A program made the translations under genes and the position numbers. From Komagataeibacter sucrofermentans DSM 15973 (lineage in GTDB: Bacteria > Pseudomonadota > Alphaproteobacteria > Acetobacterales > Acetobacteraceae): a DNA stretch of 64,000 nt. The stretch spans positions 2,251,001 to 2,315,000 of the forward strand of contig NZ_CP137157.1 of NCBI RefSeq assembly GCF_040581405.1, given 5' to 3'. The notes under the pieces are model-generated. The model saw nothing but the letters and a program-made list of their open reading frames with translations. It was not told the DNA's origin and did no database searches. Shown here piece after piece: positions 47,736 through 55,710 of this stretch (positions are counted from its first letter, which is position 1; each line of letters opens with the position of its first letter).

Positions 47736-49073
47736 TCAGCGTGCAGCGACCTGAAGCCGGTCGGCCACGCGGGCGCGGCCCATGAGCGGCAGCAGGTCAC
47801 GCATTTCCGGCCCGCTCTCCTCGCCCGTCAGCGCCAAGCGCAGGGGGTGGAACAGGGCGCGACCAGTGCGCTCCGTGCTCTCTTTCACCGCAGCGGTCCA
47901 CGTCTTCCACGTGGTTTCATCCCACGGCTCGGCAGGCAGCGACTCCAGTGCGTGGAGCAGGAAGGGGCGGTCGGCCTCATCAATCACGGGCGGCACGATC
48001 TCGCCCGCCACCACATCCCACCAGTGGCGCAGTTCACCTGCCATATCCACATTGCCCCGCACGGCCAGCCAGAAGGCTTCGGTCGCCCCCTCGGGCAGGC
48101 GGGCGCGGATTTCCTCAAACGGCATCGCGTGCATGATGCGGCGGTTCAGCCCCAGCAACTGCCGCATGTCAAACCGCGCTGCTGAACGCGAGACACGGCC
48201 CGGGTCATAGGTCCTGGCCAGTTCATCAAATGACAGCGGGGCCGGGTCATCCGCGCTGCCAAGGCGGGCAAGGTAGGAGACGATGGCCGAAGGCTCGACC
48301 CCATCCTGCCGCAGGGCCCGAATCGACAGGCCATCAAAGCGCTTGGACAGCTTGCCCCCGCCCTCATCCAGCAGCAGCGGCAGATGCGCGAAGGTGAAGC
48401 GGTTGCGCTTCGCCCCCAGCGCCTCGGCAATGTCGATCTGCACGCCGGTATTGGTCACGTGGTCCTCGCCACGGATGATGTGGGTAATGCCCAGTTCCAT
48501 GTCATCCACCACCGAGGCCAGCGTGTACAGCACCGTGCCATCGGCCCGCACCAGCACGGGATCGGAAATGGCAGGCAGCTTGACCCGGCACGAACCCATG
48601 ACAAGGTCGTTCCATTCCACCGTGCGATGATCGGACAGCCTGAAGCGCCAGTACGGCACCTTGCCATTGGCCTCGGCCTGTGCGCGCTGCGCGGGCGTCA
48701 TGCGCAGCATGGCGCGGTCATAGACCGGCGGCTTGCGCATACGGATGCGGGCCTCGCGCTTTGAGGCCAGTTCCTGCTCGCTCTCGAAGCACGGATACAG
48801 CCGCCCGCTGGCCTTGAGCGCCTCGATGGCCAGCGCGTAGCGGTCCAGACGGTCGGACTGCCGCACAAATTCATCCCACTCCACACCCAGCCAGCGCAGG
48901 TCATCCTGCAGGGCCTGCACGTATTCCTCCTTCGAGCGGGCACGATCGGTATCGTCAATCCGCAGCAGGAAGCTGGCCTTGTGGCGGCGGGCAAACAGGG
49001 CATTGGCAATGGCCTGACGCGCATTGCCAACATGAATCAGCCCGGTCGGGCTAGGCGCAAAACGGAGTTTCAT
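47736..49073 (-). CDS. gltX: glutamyl-tRNA synthetase
   Basis: GltX (445 residues) attaches glutamate to tRNA. Class I motifs: RFAPSPTGLIHVGNARQA (with the HIGH-like HVGN) and KLSKRFDG. A conserved IIRGEDHVTNT block is present. The C-terminal anticodon region is shorter than in enzymes of 465–485 residues, and Alphaproteobacteria often have two GltX copies, one of which can charge tRNA-Gln; which type this is cannot be decided here. Minus strand, with the terminator at 47706 after it. Confidence 0.93.
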   Translation of the reverse strand: MKLRFAPSPTGLIHVGNARQAIANALFARRHKASFLLRIDDTDRARSKEEYVQALQDDLRWLGVEWDEFVRQSDRLDRYALAIEALKASGRLYPCFESEQELASKREARIRMRKPPVYDRAMLRMTPAQRAQAEANGKVPYWRFRLSDHRTVEWNDLVMGSCRVKLPAISDPVLVRADGTVLYTLASVVDDMELGITHIIRGEDHVTNTGVQIDIAEALGAKRNRFTFAHLPLLLDEGGGKLSKRFDGLSIRALRQDGVEPSAIVSYLARLGSADDPAPLSFDELARTYDPGRVSRSAARFDMRQLLGLNRRIMHAMPFEEIRARLPEGATEAFWLAVRGNVDMAGELRHWWDVVAGEIVPPVIDEADRPFLLHALESLPAEPWDETTWKTWTAAVKESTERTGRALFHPLRLALTGEESGPEMRDLLPLMGRARVADRLQVAAR

Positions 49074-49140
49074 GCCCCTTATATGCGGCGATTACGCCCC
49101 GAACGCCAGAGAGCACGCCTGCTCGCGCGCCCTGGCATGG

Positions 49141-49220
49141 ATAAAAGTTTTCAGGTGTCGCCTTTTTTCAAAAAGACGGCGTTCTCTGAAGCTTTTTGAA
49201 AAAAGACCCTGCGGGGCTTT
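49141..49220. repeat. double-hairpin intergenic repeat, copy D (in a tandem gap)
   Basis: Outer arm ATAAAAGTTTTC, hairpin CGCCTTTTTTC/AAAAAGACGGCG, hairpin AAGCTTTTTGAAAAAAG with its 3' arm lost; the right outer arm is replaced by GCGGGGCTTT. It lies between gltX and the next minus-strand gene, and is the only clear copy not between convergent genes. It reaches the stop codon of the 121-residue gene. Confidence 0.7.
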
Positions 49221-49585
49221 TACGCTTCGTCCTCATCATCGCCCCGGCGCGGGTCGAAGGCGCGCCAGTCGCGCTCCATGGGGGTGGCCGCATGGGCTGC
49301 GAAATCATCGAGTTCATTGGCTGAGCGCCAGCCCTGCTCGCCTGCTTCAAGCACCTCCGCATCCTCGCCAAACGCGAACCAGGCCTTGAGGATGTCGGCC
49401 GCCGAAAGGCCTGCCATGCGGCAGCGCTCGATGCTGTCACGCACATAGGCGCGGGCAAAGGCGTTGGCCTGGATCAGGTCGGGAAAACCGCCCACTTCCT
49501 CGACAATATTGTCCTCGGCACCGCCTGACAGGTCGATGATGCGCACGCGCCAGCCGCCCTCGGGGGCAAAGATGTTTTCTGACAA
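49220..49585 (-). CDS. conserved hypothetical protein, 121 residues
   Basis: An acidic cytoplasmic protein without signal peptide or membrane helix. Visible pattern: VRIIDLSGGAEDNIVEEVGGF, then a helical part (QANAFARAYVRDSIERCRMAGLSA in pieces), and a tail rich in Asp/Glu/Arg. I do not recognise the family. It starts 14 nt after the nicotinate phosphoribosyltransferase gene on the same strand, so they are likely co-transcribed. Composition and codon pattern agree with a real gene. Confidence 0.7.
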   Translation of the reverse strand: MSENIFAPEGGWRVRIIDLSGGAEDNIVEEVGGFPDLIQANAFARAYVRDSIERCRMAGLSAADILKAWFAFGEDAEVLEAGEQGWRSANELDDFAAHAATPMERDWRAFDPRRGDDEDEA

Positions 49586-49599
49586 GATGAAGCCTTTCG

Positions 49600-50769
49600 T
49601 TATTCGGGAGCGTGTGGCGTGCGGCGCAGCAGGAACTCGCGCCCCGCCTTGACCCGGGGCACGTCGTCATACGCCACGATATCCGCCGTGGCGTAAGTCT
49701 CGGACCAGCGATCAGGGATGAACGAGCCCGTGCCGATCACATCCACCGGGGCATGGGCATCGGCCATGCTCAGGCATTTTTCCACGCTGAAACCCGATGA
49801 GGCGATAATGCGCACATGCGGGAACCCCGCCTCATCCAGCACCTCGCGCATGCGCCAGATGGCCGCCGCCGAGACCCCGGTGCCCACAAGGTGGCTGAGT
49901 TCCTTGTCCGAGCGGTAGCGCCGGATGGTGCCCGGCGTGTGGCGCTCGAGCACGTCATAGGAGGATTGCGGGTCCAGCCCTTCAAGAAAGCGGCCCCCAT
50001 GCGTGTCGAGCCGCACGGACAGCCGCCCCTGCGCCGCAAGTTCGGGAAAGTGCCGGCACACTTCCAGCGCGTCCGTCACCTCGCGGCCAAAATAGTCAAC
50101 CAGCACGACAAGGTCCATTGCGGGATAGACCTCATGGAACATCTCGGCCGCCCGCAGGGTCGAGCCCGCATAGCCTACCAGCGCGTGCGGCATGGTGCCT
50201 AGGCCATGGTTGGTGCCAAAATAATGGGCCGTGGCATCATTCGCGCCGCCAATGAAGCCATGCGCCCCTTCCTTCTGGGCGGCATGGCTGCCAACAGAGG
50301 CGGCATAGGCCATCTGCTCCTGCATGCCAAAACCCGCGCAATGGCGGGCTTCCATAGCCAGAAAGCGCACATGTGGCAGCGCCATGGCCATCTGATAGGC
50401 ATTATGGGCCGCGACGCAGGCCGGGCCAAGGCGCTGGAGCGCCAGTGTCTCAAGCGGGGCAAGGGCTGCGAACGAGCCGGTTACGTAGGCCAGCGGCTCG
50501 CCCGCCCCCACCCATGTACTCTCGGGGTACAGAACCGTGGTGTCGATGGTGATGCCGCCCGCGCTGCCCACCGCGCGCAGCCACTCGGTCATGAGCCGGG
50601 GGGCGGAAATGACGGGGCGGCGCAGGAAGATGGCATATGTCACCTTCCTGTCGCCAAAATGCTCCACGATGGCGCGCGTGCGGTTGAAATACGCATCCGT
50701 GCGGGCTGCGATCATGTCATCCGCCGCGCTGGCCAGCCTGTCACGGCCTGCCGGTTCACCCTGGGTCAT
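49600..50769 (-). CDS. nicotinate phosphoribosyltransferase family protein
   Basis: 389 residues. The fold and active-site segments of the type II phosphoribosyltransferase (NAPRTase) family are visible: TDAYFNRTRA at the start, FRLLAMEARHC-like region, GFIGGANDATAHYFG, GTMPHALVGY, RLDTHGGRF, IIASSGFSVEKC and DVIGTGSFIPD. This would make nicotinate mononucleotide from nicotinate and PRPP in NAD salvage. Related families use nicotinamide or other bases, so the substrate is inferred. The ATG at 50769 follows AGGG; the stop is followed by the 121-residue gene. Confidence 0.85.
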   Translation of the reverse strand: MTQGEPAGRDRLASAADDMIAARTDAYFNRTRAIVEHFGDRKVTYAIFLRRPVISAPRLMTEWLRAVGSAGGITIDTTVLYPESTWVGAGEPLAYVTGSFAALAPLETLALQRLGPACVAAHNAYQMAMALPHVRFLAMEARHCAGFGMQEQMAYAASVGSHAAQKEGAHGFIGGANDATAHYFGTNHGLGTMPHALVGYAGSTLRAAEMFHEVYPAMDLVVLVDYFGREVTDALEVCRHFPELAAQGRLSVRLDTHGGRFLEGLDPQSSYDVLERHTPGTIRRYRSDKELSHLVGTGVSAAAIWRMREVLDEAGFPHVRIIASSGFSVEKCLSMADAHAPVDVIGTGSFIPDRWSETYATADIVAYDDVPRVKAGREFLLRRTPHAPE

Positions 50770-50800
50770 TTACCCTCCGTTCCCGCTTTTCAGGGCGGGG

Positions 50801-52204
50801 TCAGCGTGCCCCGCCAGCCATCCGGTGCATCCGCGTCTTCAGTTCCTCAGACAGACGGAATGCCATCTCCAGCGACTGTTCCGCATTCAGGCGCGGATCG
50901 CAAAAGGTTTCATAGCGCTCGCCCAGATCATCTTCCGTCAGGCGATGGGCGCCACCGATGCATTCGGTCACGTTCTGGCCCGTCATTTCAAAATGCACGC
51001 CGCCGGGGCTGGCGCCCGCGGCCTCGAACACATCAAAGAAGCCGTGGATCTCGGACAGGATGGCATCGAACGAGCGGGTCTTGACGCCTGTCGAGGTCGA
51101 ACTGGTGTTACCGTGCATGGGGTCACACAGCCACGTGACGGTGCGACCCGTGGCCATCACTTTCTCGAGCAACGGCGGCAGGTGATCGCGCACCTTGCCC
51201 GCCCCCATGCGCGAGATGAGCGAGATGCGCCCGGCTTCATCCGAGGGGTTGAGAATGTCGAGCAGCTGCTCGAGGTCCTCGATGGTGGTGGTGGGGCCAA
51301 CCTTGATGCCGATGGGGTTGCGCACGCCACGCAGGAACTCGACATGCGCGCCATCGGGCTGGCGGGTGCGATCACCGATCCATACGAAATGGGCCGAGCA
51401 GTCATACCATTCGCCCGATGTCGAATCGATGCGGGTCAGCGCCTGCTCGTAGGGCAGCAGCAGGGCCTCGTGCGAGGTGTAGAACTCGGTCTCGTCGATC
51501 TGGGGCGTGGTGGTGGCGTTCAGGCCGCACGCCGCCATGAAGTCCAGCGTCTCGCCAATGCGCCCGGCCAGTTCGCCATAACGCTGCGCCAGCGGCGAGC
51601 GCTCGACAAAGCCGAGGTTCCAGCGATGCACCTCATGCAGGTTGGCATAACCGCCGCTGGCGAATGCGCGCAGCAGGTTCATGGTGCCAACCGACTGGAA
51701 GTAGCCGGTTTCCATGCGCTTCGGGTCAGGAATGCGCGCGGCTTCGGTAAAGTCGGAGCCGTTGATGATGTCACCGCGATAGGACGGCAGGGTCACGCCG
51801 TCCTTCGTCTCGGTATCCGATGAGCGCGGCTTGGCGTACTGGCCCGCCATGCGCCCGATCTTGATGACCGGCACCTTGGCGCCAAAGGTCAGCACCACCG
51901 CCATCTGCAGCAGCACGCGGAAGGTGTCGCGCACGATATCGGCGGTGAATTCGCTGAAGCTTTCGGCACACGCCCCACCCTGCAGCACGAAGGCCTGCCC
52001 CGTGGCGGCCTTGGCCAGGTGGGCGCGCAGGCGGCGGGCCTCACCGGCAAAGACCAGCGGCGGGTAGCGGCGCAGGCGGGCCTCCACGCCGCTCAGGGCT
52101 GTCTCGTCGGGGTATCGCGGCATCTGCCGCGCGGGAAACGACCGCCAGCTCTCCGGCGTCCAGGCCTGCCGGGAAGAACTGTTGTGGCTGTGCGTCGCAC
52201 TCAT
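50801..52204 (-). CDS. aroG: class II (plant type) 3-deoxy-7-phosphoheptulonate synthase
   Basis: DAHP synthase joins PEP and erythrose 4-phosphate, the first step of aromatic amino-acid synthesis. The 467-residue protein belongs to the class II type: [19 protein letters not shown] at the start, the metal/PEP motif [41 protein letters not shown] and the C-terminal [14 protein letters not shown] followed by [15 protein letters not shown]. The ATG at 52204 with AGGA 8 nt before it was chosen over a longer frame. It overlaps the stop of an 81-codon upstream frame (ATGA), which may be a leader (see that entry). Confidence 0.95.
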   Translation of the reverse strand: MSATHSHNSSSRQAWTPESWRSFPARQMPRYPDETALSGVEARLRRYPPLVFAGEARRLRAHLAKAATGQAFVLQGGACAESFSEFTADIVRDTFRVLLQMAVVLTFGAKVPVIKIGRMAGQYAKPRSSDTETKDGVTLPSYRGDIINGSDFTEAARIPDPKRMETGYFQSVGTMNLLRAFASGGYANLHEVHRWNLGFVERSPLAQRYGELAGRIGETLDFMAACGLNATTTPQIDETEFYTSHEALLLPYEQALTRIDSTSGEWYDCSAHFVWIGDRTRQPDGAHVEFLRGVRNPIGIKVGPTTTIEDLEQLLDILNPSDEAGRISLISRMGAGKVRDHLPPLLEKVMATGRTVTWLCDPMHGNTSSTSTGVKTRSFDAILSEIHGFFDVFEAAGASPGGVHFEMTGQNVTECIGGAHRLTEDDLGERYETFCDPRLNAEQSLEMAFRLSEELKTRMHRMAGGAR

Positions 52205-52446
52205 GGGTCGGATCCTAATTCCTCTTGATACAAGACACCCTTTCCACCCGCAGGCGGAAGGGCCGCCTTTATGTCGAAAAAACCAGCATATGGCAAAGCC
52301 TGTTCGCGGCGCTTTGTGATATGGGTGGCGGGACAGGCCCCATAAATGTTGCATGGGAGCCACAAGTCAGGCTGCTTGCGGCCCCTTGGGGTCGTATTGC
52401 GCAGCAGGCCCGCCCATATGTAAAAGAGGTATGGTTGGCCTGCCAC
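52201..52446 (-). promoter_or_regulatory. candidate attenuator leader frame of aroG with Tyr-Leu-Phe-Tyr-Ile-Trp codons
   Basis: An 81-codon frame starts at a GTG (52446) with AAGGGAAG a short way upstream and ends in ATGA shared with the aroG start. Codons 6–11 read Tyr-Leu-Phe-Tyr-Ile-Trp (52431–52414), an aromatic cluster placed 6 nt before a hairpin (52407–52400 with 52380–52372 on the minus strand). Downstream a CAAAGC/GCTTTG hairpin (52316–52294) precedes a T6 tract (52282–52277). Ribosome stalling on aromatic codons could control aroG. Codon use is unlike the surrounding genes, so a protein function is unlikely. Regulation is a hypothesis. Confidence 0.4.
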
Positions 52447-52511
52447 GTCACCGCTTCCCTTAGCAAAAAAGCCTTGGCATGCTGCCCTCTCAGGTAAAAG
52501 GATTACGGATC

Positions 52512-52856
52512 ATGGCCACCTCACGTGGGAAACTCATAACCGCCCTCTCGGCCGGGCTGTGCCTGTTGAGCGTGACGGCCATGGCGGCCCCGGCCAGCCA
52601 GGACGACACCAGCAGTTCAGATCAGGACCGGATGACTGTTCACGGCCAGCGCGGCCATCTGCCGCCCGGCTATGAGGAAGCACCGTCGATGGAACTCAAC
52701 CACGGCCCGGACCCCGATCATCTGGAGCACGTGCATCGTGATTCGGTCACGGGCACGGACCTGTCGCGCTTCGGCACGGCCTACCAGAGCAGCGGGATCA
52801 ACGGCGATGGCCAGCTTGGCGATTCCACCGGCAATGGCTGGGTTGCCCCCCGCTAA
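52512..52856 (+). CDS. small secreted histidine-containing protein
   Basis: 114 residues with a classical signal peptide (MATSRGKLITALSAGLCLLS, cut likely after AMA at about 26). The mature part is polar: a serine/aspartate-rich start, then HGQRGHLPPGYEEAPSMELN, HGPDPDHLEHVHRDS and a GDGQLGDSTGNGW tail. Several histidines near acidic residues could bind a metal, but no known domain is evident. AAAGGATTACGG lies just before the ATG, and a strong terminator follows. Divergent from aroG. Function unknown. Confidence 0.7.
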   Translation: MATSRGKLITALSAGLCLLSVTAMAAPASQDDTSSSDQDRMTVHGQRGHLPPGYEEAPSMELNHGPDPDHLEHVHRDSVTGTDLSRFGTAYQSSGINGDGQLGDSTGNGWVAPR

Positions 52857-52867
52857 GCCGGATACAG

Positions 52868-52906
52868 AAAACCGCTGCCGGGGCTGACCCCGCAGCGGTT
52901 TTTTAT
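52868..52906 (+). terminator. terminator of the small secreted protein gene
   Basis: ACCGCTGC (52871–52878) pairs with GCAGCGGT, with an inner GGGG/CCCC step and loop CTGA, followed by T6. Confidence 0.93.
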
Positions 52907-52926
52907 TGGGCAGGGCCTGAATCCAG

Positions 52927-53006
52927 ATAAAAGTTTTTGGTGAAGCTTTTTTCAAGAAGCTTCAAAAGACGCCGCCTTTAAAAAAAACGGCGCCCAAAAA
53001 CTTTAA
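52927..53006. repeat. double-hairpin intergenic repeat, copy E (reverse orientation)
   Basis: Outer arms AAAAGTTTTTGG and CCCAAAAACTTT; small hairpin AAGCTTTTTTCAAGAAGCTT first, then CGCCGCCTTTAAAAAAAACGGCG. It lies between the convergent small secreted protein gene and gor. Confidence 0.88.
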
Positions 53007-53023
53007 CTGTTTTTGACCTTCTT

Positions 53024-54424
53024 TTAACCCGCGCTGCGCGGCGTAACCCGCGTGCGGGTGCGCATGGTCACGAATTCCTCCGCCGCCGTGGGGTGAATAC
53101 CGATCGTGCGGTCCCAGTCGGTCTTTTTCAGCCTTGCCGTCACGGCAACGGCCAGCCCCTGCATGATCTCGGGCGCATCATCACCCAGCATGTGGGCACC
53201 GACCACCACCTGGCTGGCCTGATCGACCACCAGCTTCATCAACGTGCGCTGCGCGCGCCCGCTCAGCGTGTTGCGCATGGGGCGGAAGCGGCTGACATAC
53301 ACATCCACATCCCCTTCCTTCGCTGCTTCCGCCTCGGTCAGGCCAACGCTGGACAGGGTGGGGGTAAAGAACACCGCCTTGGGCGTGGTGGCATAGCACC
53401 ATTCGCGCGGGGGCGCCTTGCCAAACAGGCGGTCGGCAAGGTTATGGCCCTCGGCAATGGCGACCGGGGTCAGGTTGAGGCGGTTGGTCACGTCGCCTAT
53501 CGCGTAAATGCCGGGCACCGTCGTCTCGCTCTTGTCATCAACGATGATGCGCCCGTTCTCCTCCATCGCCACGCCAAGCTGCGTAAGCCCCAGCCCGGTG
53601 ATCTTGGGGTGGCGGCCGGTAGCGAAGAATACGCAGTCGGTCTCGATGCGGGTGCCATTATCAAGATGCACCACGAAGCTGCCATCGGCCTGTTTTTCAA
53701 TCGCGGTGGGCGAGGCCGCCACGTGCTGGCGGATGCCACGCAGGTCGATCGCATCATGCAAAGCGTGGCGCAGATCGGCATCGAAGCCACGCAGCGGCAG
53801 GTTCTGGCGGTAGACCAGATCAACCGATGAGCCCAACCCACGGAAGATACCGGCGAACTCCACGCCAATATAACCACCCCCCACCAGACACACGCGGGCG
53901 GGGCGCTCTTCAAGGTGGAAGGCCTGATCGGACGAGATGGCGTATTCCACCCCCGGCAATTTGGGCAGGGTGGGCGTGGAGCCGACTGCAATGACAATGC
54001 GCGCGGCGGTGACGCGGCGCGGGGCTTCATGGGGCGCGAGTGGCGAGGGATCGATGCGCAGGGTGTGCGCGTCCTCGATGGTGGCGTGGCCGGTGAACAG
54101 GGCCACGCCAGCCTTTTCCAGCATCGAGACATAGATGCCGTTCAGCCGTGCGATCTCGCGGTCCTTGGCGGCGATCAGGGCGGCCCAGTCATTGTGGCCA
54201 CGCTTCGTGTTCCAGCCAAAGCCGTGGCTGTCATCCACCCAGTCGCCATAATCGCTGGCCTGCACCATCAGCTTCTTGGGCACGCAGCCCAGATTGACGC
54301 AGGTGCCGCCCCAGTGGCGGCTTTCGGCTACGGCAACCCGTGCTCCGTGGCTGGCGGCAATGCGCGCGCAGCGCACGCCACCGGAACCCGCGCCAATGAC
54401 AAACAGATCAAAATCATAACTCAT
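53024..54424 (-). CDS. gor: glutathione-disulfide reductase
   Basis: Gor reduces glutathione disulfide with NADPH. The 466-residue flavoprotein has FAD-binding VIGAGSGGVRCARIA, the redox disulfide Cys42–Cys47 in GGTCVNLGCVPKK, the NADPH motif VGGGYIGVEFAG, YAIGDVTNRLNLTPVA and the C-terminal catalytic HPTAAEEFVTM. The ATG at 54424 was preferred over a longer frame. It lies 132 nt downstream of fpr and divergent from nothing on that side; fpr and gor may be separately expressed because a terminator lies between them. Confidence 0.95.
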   Translation of the reverse strand: MSYDFDLFVIGAGSGGVRCARIAASHGARVAVAESRHWGGTCVNLGCVPKKLMVQASDYGDWVDDSHGFGWNTKRGHNDWAALIAAKDREIARLNGIYVSMLEKAGVALFTGHATIEDAHTLRIDPSPLAPHEAPRRVTAARIVIAVGSTPTLPKLPGVEYAISSDQAFHLEERPARVCLVGGGYIGVEFAGIFRGLGSSVDLVYRQNLPLRGFDADLRHALHDAIDLRGIRQHVAASPTAIEKQADGSFVVHLDNGTRIETDCVFFATGRHPKITGLGLTQLGVAMEENGRIIVDDKSETTVPGIYAIGDVTNRLNLTPVAIAEGHNLADRLFGKAPPREWCYATTPKAVFFTPTLSSVGLTEAEAAKEGDVDVYVSRFRPMRNTLSGRAQRTLMKLVVDQASQVVVGAHMLGDDAPEIMQGLAVAVTARLKKTDWDRTIGIHPTAAEEFVTMRTRTRVTPRSAG

Positions 54425-54509
54425 GCCGGTTGTGCATCCTGTCTCGGCCGGACGGGACACAGCACGCCGCATTCCGGCAATGACCCGCCATGCGCGGGGC
54501 GGGGCCAAT

Positions 54510-54542
54510 AAAAAACCCCGGCCATGGCAAAATGGCCGGGGG
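54510..54542 (-). terminator. terminator of fpr
   Basis: CCCCGGCCAT (54516–54525) pairs with ATGGCCGGGG (54532–54541); read on the minus strand it ends in T6, so it closes fpr before gor. Confidence 0.93.
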
Positions 54543-54556
54543 TGATGTGGGCGGGA

Positions 54557-55435
54557 TCAGCGCTCGGCGAACGCCTTTTCCACCACGTAAGCGCCGGGGT
54601 GGGAGTTGTTGCCCTCGTCGAAGCCACGCTCCTGGAGCATCTTCTCGGTATCGGCCAGCATCTCGGGCGAGCCGCAGATCATCACGCGGTCATGCTCGGG
54701 GTCGAGTTCGGGGATGTTGAGATCGGTGAAGATCTTGCCCGTCTCGATCAGCTTGGTGATGCGGTCGGTCACGGCAAACGGCTCACGCGTAACAGCCGGG
54801 TAGTACAGCAGCTTGCCCTTCACGTCCTCGCCCAGGAATTCATGCTCGGGCAGTTCGTGGCGGATGTGGTTGGCATAGGCCAGCTCACCCGAAATGCGCA
54901 CCGTGTGGCTCAGGATCACGTGCTCGTAACGCTCGTAGCATTCCGGGTCCTTGATCAGGCTCATGAAGGGCGCAAGCCCCGTGCCGGTGGACAGGAAATA
55001 CAGGTTGCGGCCCGGGCGCAGGTTATCAAGCAGCAGCGTGCCCACGGGCTTGCGGCCGATCAGCACCTTGTCACCCACCTTGACGTGGCGCAGGCGCGAG
55101 GTGAGCGGGCCATCAGGCACGGCGATGGACAGGAATTCGAGGTGGTCCTCGTAATTCGCGCTGGCAATGCTGTAGGCGCGCAGCAGCGGCTTGCCCTCGA
55201 CCTCGATGCCGATCATCGTGAACTGGCCGTTCTCGAAGCGCAGCGCAGGGTCGCGCGTGGTGGTGAAGGTGAACAGCCGGTCGGTCCAGTGATGCACGGA
55301 CAGCACGGTCTCGGCATTCAGGTGGCCGTATTCCTTGGTGGGCTCGGCAAGGTGGAACACGCCGGGCTGCCCCTCGACCGGGGCGAGGCCGGTGAGCATG
55401 GTCTCACTGGTTGGCATAATCAACGTATCGGACAT
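54557..55435 (-). CDS. fpr: ferredoxin/flavodoxin-NADP+ reductase
   Basis: Fpr (292 residues) moves electrons between NADPH and ferredoxin or flavodoxin. FAD-binding motif RAYSIASANYEDHLEF, the flavin loop GPLTSRLRHVKVGD, the NADPH motif LSTGTGLAPFMSLI, and the C-terminal GSPEMLADT... ending in EKAFAER are as in the bacterial FprA/Fpr type. The ATG at 55435 was chosen over an upstream frame extending to 55573. It could supply electrons to the Rieske oxygenase at 22 kb or counter oxidative stress with sodB and gor. Confidence 0.93.
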   Translation of the reverse strand: MSDTLIMPTSETMLTGLAPVEGQPGVFHLAEPTKEYGHLNAETVLSVHHWTDRLFTFTTTRDPALRFENGQFTMIGIEVEGKPLLRAYSIASANYEDHLEFLSIAVPDGPLTSRLRHVKVGDKVLIGRKPVGTLLLDNLRPGRNLYFLSTGTGLAPFMSLIKDPECYERYEHVILSHTVRISGELAYANHIRHELPEHEFLGEDVKGKLLYYPAVTREPFAVTDRITKLIETGKIFTDLNIPELDPEHDRVMICGSPEMLADTEKMLQERGFDEGNNSHPGAYVVEKAFAER

Positions 55436-55710
55436 CTGGTTATCATTCTCCCGGCTGGATATGACGCAGACACAGGATTTCCTGAAACATGCGCCGCCCA
55501 CAACGATATGGCTAAGGGGGGCATGTTTAGGCCATCCACAACGTGGATTTCCAGCACAAAACAAACATATCACGCACCACGGGCGGCTGAACCTGCCGCA
55601 TAAGGCCCGTTCCGGGGCGCGCGTGTCACGTCAAACGCGTACGATGAAGGCTTCTATTCAATGATTTCCCATGCCGATGCAAGCCGGAGTCCATTGTCCC
55701 CGCCGCATGG

